A stretch of 64,000 bases of DNA from Streptomyces sp. D2-8 (GTDB lineage Bacteria; Actinomycetota; Actinomycetes; Streptomycetales; Streptomycetaceae). Below the pieces are notes generated by a model. It searched no databases, had not been told where the DNA came from, and saw only the letters and a list, made by a program, of their open reading frames with translations. Each line of letters starts with the position of its first letter. The first letter of the stretch is position 1. The stretch lies in the NCBI RefSeq assembly GCF_023184515.1, contig NZ_JAAHBP010000019.1, positions 160,702 to 224,701 of the forward strand, read 5' to 3'. The position numbers and the translations under genes were made by a program. Shown one piece after another: positions 26,873 through 36,100 of the stretch.

Positions 26873-27627
26873 GCGAAGGCCTCCACCCGGACGCCCGAGA
26901 CCTCCAGGCGCTCGCGCACCCGGCGCGCCAGCTCCACCGCGCCCGGGGTGTCGCCGTGCAGGCACAGGGAACGCGCGCGCACCTCGATGCGCTTCCCCGA
27001 GCCGGAGACGACCTCGCCGGAACGGGCCAACCCCAGGGAGCGTTCCACGACGGCGTCCGGGTCGGTGACCACGGCGCCCTCCAGGGTGCGCGGCACCAGC
27101 GTGCCCGCATCGGTGTACGCCCGGTCCGCGAATGCCTCGGCGACGACCGGCAGCCCGGCCTTCCCGGCCAGCTCCAGCAGGCGCGAGCCGGGCAGCCCGA
27201 GCACCGGCAGCGTGGCGTCCGCGAGGAGCACGCCGTCGACGACCGCGGCGGCCTGCTCCTCGTCGTGCACGACCCGGTTGTAGAGCGCGCCGTGCGGCTT
27301 GACGTAGGCCACGCGGGCGCCGGACGCCCGCGCGAAGACCTCGAGGGCGCCGATCTGGTAGGCGACTTCGGCCGCCAGCTCGGCGGGCGGCACGTCCATC
27401 GCGCGCCGCCCGAACCCGGCCAGGTCCCGGTAGGACACCTGGGCGCCGATCCGGACCCCGCGCTCGGCCGCCAGCTCGCACACCCGGCGCATGGTGACCG
27501 CGTCCCCGGCGTGGAAGCCGCACGCCACATTGGCGCTGGTGACGACGGACAGCAGCCGTTCGTCGTCGGTGAGCCGCCAGCGGCCGAAGCCCTCGCCGAG
27601 GTCGGCGTTCAGGTCGATCGAGGTCAT
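26869..27627 (-). CDS. pxpA: 5-oxoprolinase subunit PxpA (LamB/YcsF family)
   Basis: A 252-aa protein of normal family length: IDLNADLGEGFGRWRLTDDE, NVACGFHAGDAVTMRRVCEL, and YVKPHGALYNRVV contain the conserved His/Asp/Lys residues of the YcsF barrel. It supplies the hydrolytic step that yields glutamate from phosphorylated 5-oxoproline. There is a 15-base gap after the DUF1445 gene; AGGAGA lies just upstream of the ATG. Confidence 0.94.
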   Translation of the reverse strand: MTSIDLNADLGEGFGRWRLTDDERLLSVVTSANVACGFHAGDAVTMRRVCELAAERGVRIGAQVSYRDLAGFGRRAMDVPPAELAAEVAYQIGALEVFARASGARVAYVKPHGALYNRVVHDEEQAAAVVDGVLLADATLPVLGLPGSRLLELAGKAGLPVVAEAFADRAYTDAGTLVPRTLEGAVVTDPDAVVERSLGLARSGEVVSGSGKRIEVRARSLCLHGDTPGAVELARRVRERLEVSGVRVEAFA

Positions 27628-27642
27628 GTGCGGTGTCTCCTG

Positions 27643-28470
27643 TCAGGCCACGCGGTACTGCTCGTCGCGGGCGTCGGTGAGGAACATCTGCCCCGGGGCG
27701 TGTGTGAGGGCGAACGGCGGACGCGAGGCCATCACGGCCGCCTGCGGGGTCACCCCGCAGGCCCAGAAGACCGGGATGTCGTCCGGTTCGGCGTCCACCG
27801 GGTCCCCGAAGTCGGGGCGGCCGAGGTCGCCGATGCCGAGGCCCGAGGGATCGCCGCAGTGCACGGGGCTGCCGTGCACCGCCGGCAGCAGGCTGCTCTC
27901 CCGGATCGCCGCCGCCAGGTGCCGGGGCGGCACCGGCCGCATCGAGACCACCAGCGGCCCGTGCAGCCGCCCCGCCGGACGGCACTGGCGGCTCGTCACG
28001 TACATCGGGACGTTGCGGCCCTGCTCGACGTGGCGGATCGGCACGCCCGCCTCGCCCAGCGCCCACTCGAAGGTGAAGCTGCACCCGATCAGGAACGACA
28101 CCAGGTCGTCCCGCCAGTACGCGCGCACGTCCGTCGGCTCGTCCACCAGCTCGCCGTCCCGCCACACCCGGTAGCGCGGCAGGTCGGTGCGCAGGTCCGC
28201 GCCGTCGGCCAGCACGGTCGTCCAGGAACCGGCGTCCGTGACGTCGAGGACCGGGCAGGGCTTGGGGTTGCGCTGGCAGAACAGCAGCATGTCGTAGGCC
28301 CAGTCGGCGGGCACCGAGATCAGGTTGACCTGGGTGTGGCCCGCCGCGACCCCGGCCGTGGGGCCCGTCAGGCCCTCCCGGAAGCGGGCCCGGGCCGTTT
28401 CGGGGCTCCACGCGTGCGCGTGCTCGTCGAGAAGGAGCAGGGGGCGGTCCTCGGTGCTCGTGCGGTTCAC
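27643..28470 (-). CDS. DUF1445 putative hydro-lyase (D-glutamate cyclase-like)
   Basis: A 275-aa protein with the DUF1445 signatures GHTQVNLISVPADWAYDMLLFCQRNPKPCPVLDV, LVSFLIGCSFTFEWAL, NVPMYVTSRQCRPAG, and the C-terminal VFWACGVTPQAAV with THAPGQMFLTD. In mitochondria a DUF1445-containing enzyme forms 5-oxo-D-proline from D-glutamate. Bacterial members often sit, as here, beside pxpABC, so conversion between D-glutamate and 5-oxoproline is a reasonable inference. The GTG start overlaps the stop of the MFS gene by four bases. Confidence 0.88.
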   Translation of the reverse strand: MNRTSTEDRPLLLLDEHAHAWSPETARARFREGLTGPTAGVAAGHTQVNLISVPADWAYDMLLFCQRNPKPCPVLDVTDAGSWTTVLADGADLRTDLPRYRVWRDGELVDEPTDVRAYWRDDLVSFLIGCSFTFEWALGEAGVPIRHVEQGRNVPMYVTSRQCRPAGRLHGPLVVSMRPVPPRHLAAAIRESSLLPAVHGSPVHCGDPSGLGIGDLGRPDFGDPVDAEPDDIPVFWACGVTPQAAVMASRPPFALTHAPGQMFLTDARDEQYRVA

Positions 28471-29768
28471 GCGAGCTCCTTCCCGCGCGTCTCCGGCAGC
28501 CCGAGCAGCGCCAGCGCCGCGATGCCGTAGCCGATCGCGCCGAAGACGAGCGCGCCGCCCACGCCCCAGCTGTCGGCCAGGAACCCGACCGTCGTCGGGA
28601 ACACGGCACCCACCGCGCGGCCGGTGTTGTACGTGAAGCCCTGCCCGGTCCCGCGCACCGCCGTCGGGTACAGCTCGCTCAGGTACGACCCGAAGCCGCT
28701 GAAGATCGCCGACATGCAGAACCCGAGCGGGAAACCGAGCACCAGCAGCAGGGTGTTGGCGCCGCTCGGGATGTTCGCGTACGCCAGGATGCAGATCGCC
28801 GACAGCAGCGCGAAGAGCCAGATGTTGCGCCTCCGGCCCAGCTTGTCGGTGAGGTATCCGCCGGTCAGGTAGCCGATGAAGGCGCCCGAGATCAGGAACG
28901 TCAGATAGCCGCCGGTGCCGACGACCGACAGGTCGCGCTCGGACTTCAGATACGTCGGCACCCAGGTGGCCAGCGTGTAGTAGCCGCCCTGGACACCGGT
29001 CGAGAGCAGCACCGCGAAGATCGTCGTCCGCAGCAGGCCGGGCTTGAAGATCGCCGTGAACGAGCCCTTCTCCGCGCTCTGTTCACGAGCGGCCGCCGCC
29101 TCGGGCGCGTCCTGCACACTGCGCCGCAGCCAGATGACGAGCAGCGCGGGCAGCGCCCCGGTCCAGAACATGATGCGCCAGGCCAGGTCGTCCCCGGCCA
29201 CCGAGAAGATGACGGTGTAGGCGATCACGGCCATGCCCCAGCCCACGGCCCAGGAGCTCTGGATCGCGCCGAGCGTGCGGCCCCGGTGCTTGGCGCTCGC
29301 GTACTCGGCGACCAGGATCGCGCCGACCGCCCACTCGCCGCCGAAACCGAGGCCCTGGAGGGCGCGGAAGACCAGCAGCGTCTCGTAGTTGGGCGCGAAA
29401 CCGCAGGCGACGGTGAACACCGCGTAGGTGATCACCGTGACCATCAGCGCCTTCACCCGGCCGACGCGGTCGGCGAGCACGCCCGCGAGTGCGCCGCCGA
29501 TCGCGGAGACCACCAGGGTGACCGTCGTGAAGAGGCCGGTCTGGCCGCTGTTCAGGCCGAAGTAGGCCGACAGCGCGACCATGCTGAGCGGCAGCGTGAA
29601 GTAGTCGTACGAGTCCAGGGCATAGCCGCCGAAGGCGCCGGTGAAGGCGCGGCGGCCGCGCGGTCCCAGGGCCCGCAGCCAGCCGAACGCCCCGTCGCCG
29701 GAGGTGTGTTCGGCGGTCATGGGGCGCGTGTCGTCGGTCAGGGCCTGGGGTGGAGGGGTCGTGCTCAT
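28467..29768 (-). CDS. MFS transporter of the 5-oxoproline operon
   Basis: A 433-aa protein with 12 predicted membrane helices. The loop signature GVLADRVGRVKALMVTVI follows helix 2, and GYLTDKLGRRRNI is the equivalent in the second half. It resembles the metabolite:H+ symporters for carboxylates or aromatic acids (GLGFGGEWAVGAILVAEY). The ATG at 29768 has GAGG 7 bases upstream. It is first gene of the operon MFS-DUF1445-pxpA-pxpB-pxpC, so uptake of 5-oxoproline or a related acid is the natural guess. Confidence 0.88.
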   Translation of the reverse strand: MSTTPPPQALTDDTRPMTAEHTSGDGAFGWLRALGPRGRRAFTGAFGGYALDSYDYFTLPLSMVALSAYFGLNSGQTGLFTTVTLVVSAIGGALAGVLADRVGRVKALMVTVITYAVFTVACGFAPNYETLLVFRALQGLGFGGEWAVGAILVAEYASAKHRGRTLGAIQSSWAVGWGMAVIAYTVIFSVAGDDLAWRIMFWTGALPALLVIWLRRSVQDAPEAAAAREQSAEKGSFTAIFKPGLLRTTIFAVLLSTGVQGGYYTLATWVPTYLKSERDLSVVGTGGYLTFLISGAFIGYLTGGYLTDKLGRRRNIWLFALLSAICILAYANIPSGANTLLLVLGFPLGFCMSAIFSGFGSYLSELYPTAVRGTGQGFTYNTGRAVGAVFPTTVGFLADSWGVGGALVFGAIGYGIAALALLGLPETRGKELA

Positions 29769-29874
29769 GGGCACCTCGCAGTGGGAGGACGGAGGGTGCT
29801 TCGGGGTGAGCCGTGCCGTACGGAAGCGGTCGGCGCCGCGGTGAGGGAAGCGACGCCGTGCGGAGTACCGTAGG

Positions 29875-29891
29875 GGATTGTTCAACGATCC
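29875..29891. promoter_or_regulatory. Probable GntR operator of the 5-oxoproline operon
   Basis: GGATTGTTCAACGATCC is a 17-base near-perfect palindrome (GGAT-GTT-C-AAC-ATCC) centred between the divergent MFS and GntR genes. Such sites fit FCD-type GntR dimers. Binding by the adjacent regulator is inferred. Confidence 0.68.
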
Positions 29892-29940
29892 CTCAATACC
29901 CATGTTGGTTCGTTCTTGTGATCTGCGATTGAATTCCGGC

Positions 29941-30636
29941 ATGGCAGAGCAGCTGAAGGACCTCGCCGACGACCGGGCCCTCCTGGGGCGCACCAGCACC
30001 GCGGAACGGGTCTCGGACATCCTCAGGAGCCGGATCGCCGAGGGCTACTTCCCGCCCGGCACCCGCCTGTCGGAGGACAGCATCGGCGGCGCGCTCGGGG
30101 TCTCCCGCAACACGCTGCGCGAGGCGTTCCGGCTGCTCACGCACGAGCGTCTGCTCGTCCACGAGCTGAACCGGGGCGTCTTCGTCCGGGTCCTGACCGT
30201 GGAGGACGTCGAGGACATCTACCGCACCCGGCGGCTCGTCGAGTGCGCCGTGGTCCGCGGTCTCGGTGAGCCGCCGTACGGCCTGGACGGGCTCGCCGGG
30301 GCGGTCGCGGAAGGGCGGGCGGCGGCCCGGGAGGGTGACTGGAAGGGTGTGGGTACGGCCAACATCCACTTCCACCGGGAACTGGTCGCACTCGCCGCGA
30401 GCGAGCGCACGGAGGAGCTGATGCGGAGCGTCTTCGCCGAACTGCGGCTGGCGTTCCACGTGGTGGACGAGCCGCAGCGGCTGCACGAACCGTACATCGC
30501 ACGAAATGTCTCGATTCTGGAGGCTCTTCAGGCGGGGGATCGCGGGACGGCCGAGGGTCTGCTCGCCGGATACCTCGACGACTCGCTGGAGCGGGTGGTC
30601 GAGGTGTACCGGCGGCGGGTCGGCGAGGACGGCTGA
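29941..30636 (+). CDS. GntR-family regulator with FCD domain
   Basis: A 231-aa protein. The winged helix is AERVSDILRSRIAEGYFPPGTRLSEDSIGGALGVSRNTLREAFRLLTHERLLVHE. The FCD domain shows YRTRRLVECAVVRGL, NIHFHRELVALA and HEPYIARNVSILEALQAGD, with His residues placed like the metal/ligand site. The ligand is probably an organic or amino acid, and 5-oxoproline or D-glutamate would fit the divergent operon. No ribosome site precedes the ATG, so it may be leaderless. Confidence 0.92.
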   Translation: MAEQLKDLADDRALLGRTSTAERVSDILRSRIAEGYFPPGTRLSEDSIGGALGVSRNTLREAFRLLTHERLLVHELNRGVFVRVLTVEDVEDIYRTRRLVECAVVRGLGEPPYGLDGLAGAVAEGRAAAREGDWKGVGTANIHFHRELVALAASERTEELMRSVFAELRLAFHVVDEPQRLHEPYIARNVSILEALQAGDRGTAEGLLAGYLDDSLERVVEVYRRRVGEDG

Positions 30637-30692
30637 GGGCGCCGGCTCAGGGGGCGTACCGCGTCGTTTGGGTCGTTGTCAGACCCAGGACC

Positions 30693-30698
30693 TAGTCT
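30693..30698 (+). promoter_or_regulatory. -10 box of a leaderless promoter before the SMC-like operon
   Basis: TAGTCT ends 7 bases before the GTG at 30706, and no Shine-Dalgarno sequence is present. This is the usual layout of leaderless Streptomyces mRNAs. I could not identify a good -35 box at normal spacing. Confidence 0.5.
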
Positions 30699-30705
30699 GT
30701 GCACC

Positions 30706-32232
30706 GTGACTTCGCCTGCATCGACGGACAGCGTTCCGCCCCAGCTCAGCGTGGGGCCGCGCCCCGCACCGGGGCCGGCCGCCGACGAGGGCCTGGCGCG
30801 GCGCCTGCGCGCGCTCGCCTGCACCGCGCCGCTGCACGACCTGGACGCGCGCAAGGTCAACCTGGCCGGCGAGTACTCGGTGTACGGCATGGCGGAGGTC
30901 GCCCTCGCGGCCATCGACCTGGTCACCCTGAACATGGACTTCGACACCGGCGCGGACCACGACCAGATCGTCGCCCGGCTCATCCCGCGCATCGCCGCCC
31001 AGGCCGCGCAGCGGCCCGCCGCCGAGCACGAGCGGGTGGCCCGCTGGGTCCTGGAGAATCTGATCAACGTCGGCAGCGTCGACCGCGGCTTCCGTGCCGT
31101 GTACGGGACATTCGGGGCGGACGGCACATATGTGCGCCGCGACTACGACTTCAAGCTGATCGAGGAGGTCCCCGGCCCCGGCGGCACGGTCTACCTCCGC
31201 ACGACGGACGAGGCGGTCAACGTCCTCGTCGGCGCCCTCGACACGGACGTCACCAGTGCGCAGATCGCCGCCGAGGTCAAGCTGGAGGTGCTGATCAGCC
31301 GCGGCCGGCTCGCCGACGCCCAGCTCGCGGCCGAGCAGGCCCGCTACCGCACCGTGCAGTACTCGGAGACCCTGCGCCGCGCCCTGGACGCGACCCGGCG
31401 CAACGTGCGCGCGGTGGACTGGCTCAGCACCGTCCCCGACATGATCGCCGAGGCGCTGGAGCACGTCGCCGACCGCTACCGGCACGAGAACGCGATCCTC
31501 ACCAACATCCGCAAGGCGCGTGACGAGACCGAGGAGCCCGAGCACAAGCGCCGCGCCGCCGAGCTCGTCGACATCGTCAAGGACTGCATCCGCCGGCACA
31601 CGCAGTTGCAGTCCCGGCTGCTGGAGGCCGGACCGCTGTTCCGCGCCGAGCAGGACCGGCAGGCCTTCGCCACACCGATGACCACATCGGGCATCGACCT
31701 GTACGGGCATCTCGTCTCGCCCGTGCTACCGCTGCCGCTGGAGCGGGCCGTCCGCGTCACCGACGCCTTCTTCGGCCGCGGCACCGGGCTGCGCACACCG
31801 GTGTCCGTCCGGGTCGGGGACCTGGTCGACATACTGCTGACGCCGCCGGTGGAGCGGGAGCACCTGGGTGCGGAGATGCCGGAGCCCGACCTCATCGCCA
31901 CGCCGGACGACAGCCGGTTCAGCGAGGAGCAGATCGCGGCGGCGCAGGAGCTGCTCGACCTGCCGGCGGACGCGCCGCGCCGGTTGTCGGGGCTGCTGGC
32001 GGAGGCACGGCGGCAGGACCCCGAGCTGCCGTACCTGGTGGCCTTGCTGGCGGTGCACGCCGCCAGCCCGCCGGTCGGCACTGCCTACCGCCAGGGCGAG
32101 CAGAAGCTGCTGTTCGCCGTGGACGACGGGACCGAGCTCGACGATCCGGAGTTCGGCGGCGCGGATCTGATCGTCGGTACCGCGCTGCTGGACGCGGCCG
32201 GGATGGCGGCCGACCGGACGGAAGCAGCATGA
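30706..32232 (+). CDS. MukF/JetA/MksF-like kleisin candidate, 508 aa
   Basis: First gene of a three-gene operon. The 508-aa protein has no enzyme motif. The N-terminal half (VNLAGEYSVYGMAEVALAAIDLVTLNMDFDTGA, then VARWVLENLINVG and YVRRDYDFKLIEEV) could form winged-helix elements. The middle (ETLRRALDATRRNVRAVDWLSTVPDMIAEALEHVADRYRHENAILTNIRKARDE) is a long helical region like the MukF/MksF middle domain. The C-terminal segment after about residue 330 is mixed alpha/beta, where a kleisin tail would lie. Identification rests on gene order, size and secondary-structure character, not on a clear motif. Next gene starts 31 bases downstream. Confidence 0.55.
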   Translation: MTSPASTDSVPPQLSVGPRPAPGPAADEGLARRLRALACTAPLHDLDARKVNLAGEYSVYGMAEVALAAIDLVTLNMDFDTGADHDQIVARLIPRIAAQAAQRPAAEHERVARWVLENLINVGSVDRGFRAVYGTFGADGTYVRRDYDFKLIEEVPGPGGTVYLRTTDEAVNVLVGALDTDVTSAQIAAEVKLEVLISRGRLADAQLAAEQARYRTVQYSETLRRALDATRRNVRAVDWLSTVPDMIAEALEHVADRYRHENAILTNIRKARDETEEPEHKRRAAELVDIVKDCIRRHTQLQSRLLEAGPLFRAEQDRQAFATPMTTSGIDLYGHLVSPVLPLPLERAVRVTDAFFGRGTGLRTPVSVRVGDLVDILLTPPVEREHLGAEMPEPDLIATPDDSRFSEEQIAAAQELLDLPADAPRRLSGLLAEARRQDPELPYLVALLAVHAASPPVGTAYRQGEQKLLFAVDDGTELDDPEFGGADLIVGTALLDAAGMAADRTEAA

Positions 32233-32263
32233 GTCAGTACGAGTGGCACAAGGAGTCCCGACC

Positions 32264-33145
32264 GTGAGCGAGCATGTCGAGTGGAGCGAGCCGGACGGAC
32301 CGGCCCCTGCGGCCGGCGCCGCCGTCACTCCCGCTGACGCCGCCGACGCGGCTCGGCTCGTGTCGTTCGGCCTGCAGCCGAAGTTGCAGCCCGCCCGCGA
32401 CCAGGAGTACGCGGACCTGCTGCGGCGGTACCGCGAGGACCCGCCGTTCGCACGGCTCGCGGACGCCGTGGCGACCGGTCTGGGGCTGATCGTGCTGGAG
32501 GTGTCCCCGCGCGCGGGCATGGCCGTGACCGCCGCCGAGGACTCGGTGTTCGCCGTCCGCATGGGCGACTACGCGCGTCGTACGTCCGCCGACGGCGGCG
32601 ACCGGTTCCTGCACGGGCTCGCCCATCTCGCTGTCGCCGCCATGGCGTTCCCGCGCCCCGAGGACCTCGCCGACGACGGCTACATCGGCCGGGTCTCGGT
32701 CAACGGCGTCGACGCCTTCGTGCGTCAGGCCTGCCGCCGCCTGGAGGAGCGCGCCGAGGAACAGGGCGAGAACACCGACCCGGCGACCGACGCGCCCGGC
32801 CTGGAGGCCGCCTGGCGGATCTGGGTGCGGCGCAGCGCGACCGGTGCCACCAAGGACGCGCGCCGCCTGGCCGGTTCGACCACCGGCATCGTCGCCAAGG
32901 CCGTCGCGTTCCTCACCGAATCCGGATTCCTGCAGCGCACCGGCGACGACCACGGCGGCACGTACCGCACGACCGCCCGCTACCAGCTCCAGGTCCGCGA
33001 CATGGCCGGCGGCGCCGCCATGGCCGAGCTGCTGGAACTGGGCGTCGTCCCGGTCACCGACGGCACACCGACGCTGCTGCCCGCCGAGGAGAGCGACGAC
33101 CTGGAACTGGTCGCCGACGCCGGGCTGCCGTTCCACTCCTCCTGA
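32264..33145 (+). CDS. MukE/JetB-like winged-helix protein candidate, 293 aa
   Basis: A 293-aa soluble protein. The last third, VAKAVAFLTESGFLQRTGDDHGGTYRTTARYQLQVRDMAGG, has a winged-helix wing-and-strand pattern like MukE/JetB. The first part (LLRRYREDPPFARLADAVATGLGLIVLEVSP, then FLHGLAHLAVAAMAFPRPEDLADDGYIGRVSVNGVDAFVRQACRRL) reads as a second helical/WH module. AAGGAG lies 8 bases before the GTG at 32264. It sits between a kleisin-like gene and an SMC-like gene, the same order as jetA-jetB-jetC. Homology is inferred, not proven. Confidence 0.55.
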   Translation: MSEHVEWSEPDGPAPAAGAAVTPADAADAARLVSFGLQPKLQPARDQEYADLLRRYREDPPFARLADAVATGLGLIVLEVSPRAGMAVTAAEDSVFAVRMGDYARRTSADGGDRFLHGLAHLAVAAMAFPRPEDLADDGYIGRVSVNGVDAFVRQACRRLEERAEEQGENTDPATDAPGLEAAWRIWVRRSATGATKDARRLAGSTTGIVAKAVAFLTESGFLQRTGDDHGGTYRTTARYQLQVRDMAGGAAMAELLELGVVPVTDGTPTLLPAEESDDLELVADAGLPFHSS

Positions 33146-33180
33146 ACTCCCCATCTCACGAAGATTTACGAGAGTCCGCC

Positions 33181-36100
33181 ATGTACGAGCTGTCCCGGGT
33201 CCGCCTCTACTCGATCGGGCCCGCCGGTGCGCGCTACGCCGACACCGTGCTTGACCTGCGGGGGGTGGGTGAGATCGTGCCCGACCCCGCGCCCACACAG
33301 GCGGAGTTCTTCGAGGAGGAGCCGGCCGGCCCGCCGCGCCGGCCCGCGCCCGCGGGCGTGCTCTTCCTGGAGAACGGCGGCGGCAAGTCGGTGCTGCTCA
33401 AGCTGATCTTCTCCGTGATGCTGCCGGGCCACCGCAACACCCTCGGCGGCGCCAGCTCCGGCGTACTGCGCAAGTTCCTGCTCGCCGACGACTGCGGCCA
33501 CGTCGCGCTGGAGTGGCAGCACGTGCTCACCGGCGAGTGCGTCGTCGTCGGCAAGGTCAGCGAGTGGCGCGGGCGCCAGGTCTCCAACGACCCGCGGAAG
33601 TTCGCCGAGGCGTGGTACTCCTTCCGCCCCGGGCCCGGGCTGAGCCTCGACAACCTCCCCGTGGCGGAGGCCACCGCCGTACGGGCCCCGGTCGAGGGCC
33701 AGTCCAGTGCGCGCGGGCGGCGCCGCACCATGAAGGGCTTCCGGGACGCCCTCACGGAGGCGGGCAAGACCTACCCGCACCTGGAGGTGCACTGGGAGGA
33801 GACCCACGACCGCTGGATCGAGCACCTCGGCGACCTCGGCCTCGACCCCGAACTCTTCCGCTACCAGCGGGAGATGAACGCCGACGAAGGCGAGGCCGCC
33901 GGTCTCTTCGCCGTCAAGAAGGACGCCGACTTCACCGACCTGCTGCTGCGTGCCGTCACCGACACCCGCGACACCGACGGGCTCGCCGACCTGGTCAGCG
34001 GCTTCGGCAACAAGCTGGGCCGGCGCGCCGAACTGATCGCCGAGCGCGACTTCACCGCCGGGTCCGTCGACCTCCTCGGACGGATCGTCGAGGCCGCCGA
34101 GGCCCGCTCCCGCGCGCGTGACGTCCACGCCGGAGCCGAGCGCCGTACCCGGACCCTGGCCCGCAGGCTGTCCGCGCGCGGAGTGCGGGAGCGGGTCCGG
34201 GCCGCCGATCTGGCCCAGCGGGTCACCGCCGCCGCGTACGCCGTCACGCACGCCGAGGCGGCCCGCGAGCGCAGCGCGCTGATCTCCGCCGAACTCGCCT
34301 ACCGGCACGCCTCGCTGGCGCTCGCCGGGGCCGAGAAGTCCGCCGCCGCGCAGAAGCGCGAGCTCGCCGACGCCCGCACCCTGTACTCGGCGTGGCAGGC
34401 CGCCGAGGCCGTGCTGCGCCACCGTGCCGCCTCCGACCGCGTCACCCGTGTGTCCGCCGCGATCCAGGAAGCCGAGCGGGACGCGGCGCCCGCGCTGGCC
34501 GCCCGTTCCAAGGCCGCCGTCGATCTCGTACGGGCCCTGCACGCGGCCGCCGAGAAGGCCGAGAGCCACGCCAACGAGGAGGAGGAGCGCTCCGCCGCCC
34601 TGCAGGAGGTCAGCGACGTGGCCTACCGGGACTCCACCGCCGCCGCCACGCAGGCGCAGCGCGCCCGCAGCGAGGTCGGTCACCTCAAGCAGCGCCTCGC
34701 CGAGGTCGAGCAGGAGACCGCCGAGGCGGTGCGGGCGGGCTGGCTCGACGACTCCGCGCCCGACGCCGACCCGGCCCGTGCGGCCCTGGCCGCCAGCGAC
34801 GCCGAGAAGACCGCCGTGGCGGCCTGGGACGCGGCCCGCGAGGCATCCCACCGGGCCACGGAACACGCGCGCGAAGCCGCTTCCACCGAGACCCGCGCGG
34901 AACTGACAGCGGCCCGCGCCGCCGACGCGGCCACGGCGGCCGAGCGCTCGTACGAGGCCGAGCGCCGCACCGCCGAGGCGCTGGCGGGCGAGGAGCGGCT
35001 GGCGGAACTGCTCAGCCTGACCCCGCGGACCCGCCCGGGCATCCCGCAGCCCCGCCACGGCACGGACGGCGACCCCATCGCGCCGCCGGTGTCCGGCGAG
35101 CAGGGACTCACCCCCGAGGAACTCGACCGCTTCGCCGACGACCTGCGCGACCTGCTCGACGACGCCGTCTCCTCAGCCGAGCGGCAGCTGTTCGAGCTGC
35201 GTACGGCCGCCGCCGACGACTCCCGGATCCTCGGCGCGCTCGGTGACGGCGGGCTGCTGCCGCCCGGCCCGGACGTGCTGGCCACGGTCGAGTTCCTCGG
35301 CGAGCACGGCATCCCCGCGCTGCCCGGCTGGCGCTATCTCGCCCAGGCCGTCGACCCGGCCGACCACGCGCGCGTGCTGGCCACCCGGCCCGAACTCGTC
35401 GACGGCGTGATCATCACCGACCCCGACTCCCACGCACGCGCCCGCGAGGCCCTCGGCGACGCGGCGCTGCTGCCCCGTTCCGCCGTGGCCGTCGGCACCG
35501 CCGCCGCCCTGCTCGCCCCGACCCCGGCCCCGGACACCGACAGCGGCGACGTCTTCCTCGTGCCGCCGAACCCGGCCATGCACGACGAGCACGCCGCCGA
35601 CGAGGAGCGGCAGGCGCTGCGCGCCCGGGCCACCGAGCGGGACGAGGAGATCCGCACGCTCGCCGCCCGGCTCGGCAAGGACCGCGAGCTGGCCGCCCGG
35701 CTCGCCTCCTGGCGCACCGGCTGCCCCGCCGGCCGGCTCGCCGAACTGGCGCAAGCGGCGCACGACACCCGCGAGTTCGCCGAGGAGTCGGAGGCCGAAC
35801 TGGCCGAGGCGCGCACCGTGCGAGCCGAGGCCGACGAGGTCGCCGCCGAGGCCGCGCGCGTCCGGGACGAACGGCAGGAGGCCGCCCAGAAGGCCCGCCG
35901 CTCCGCCGACGCCCTCGCCGGGCTCGCCTTCCGGCTGCGCGAGCGGGCCGGCTGGCAGGTCAAGCTGCGCGAACTGGCCGACGAAGCGGCCGAGTCCGAG
36001 GCGAGCGCCCAGGCCTGCCTGGAACGGGCCCGGGCCGCCGACGAGGACCGGCGTGCCGCCCAGCGCGCCGCCGACGACACCCGCCGCACCGCCCGCGCGC

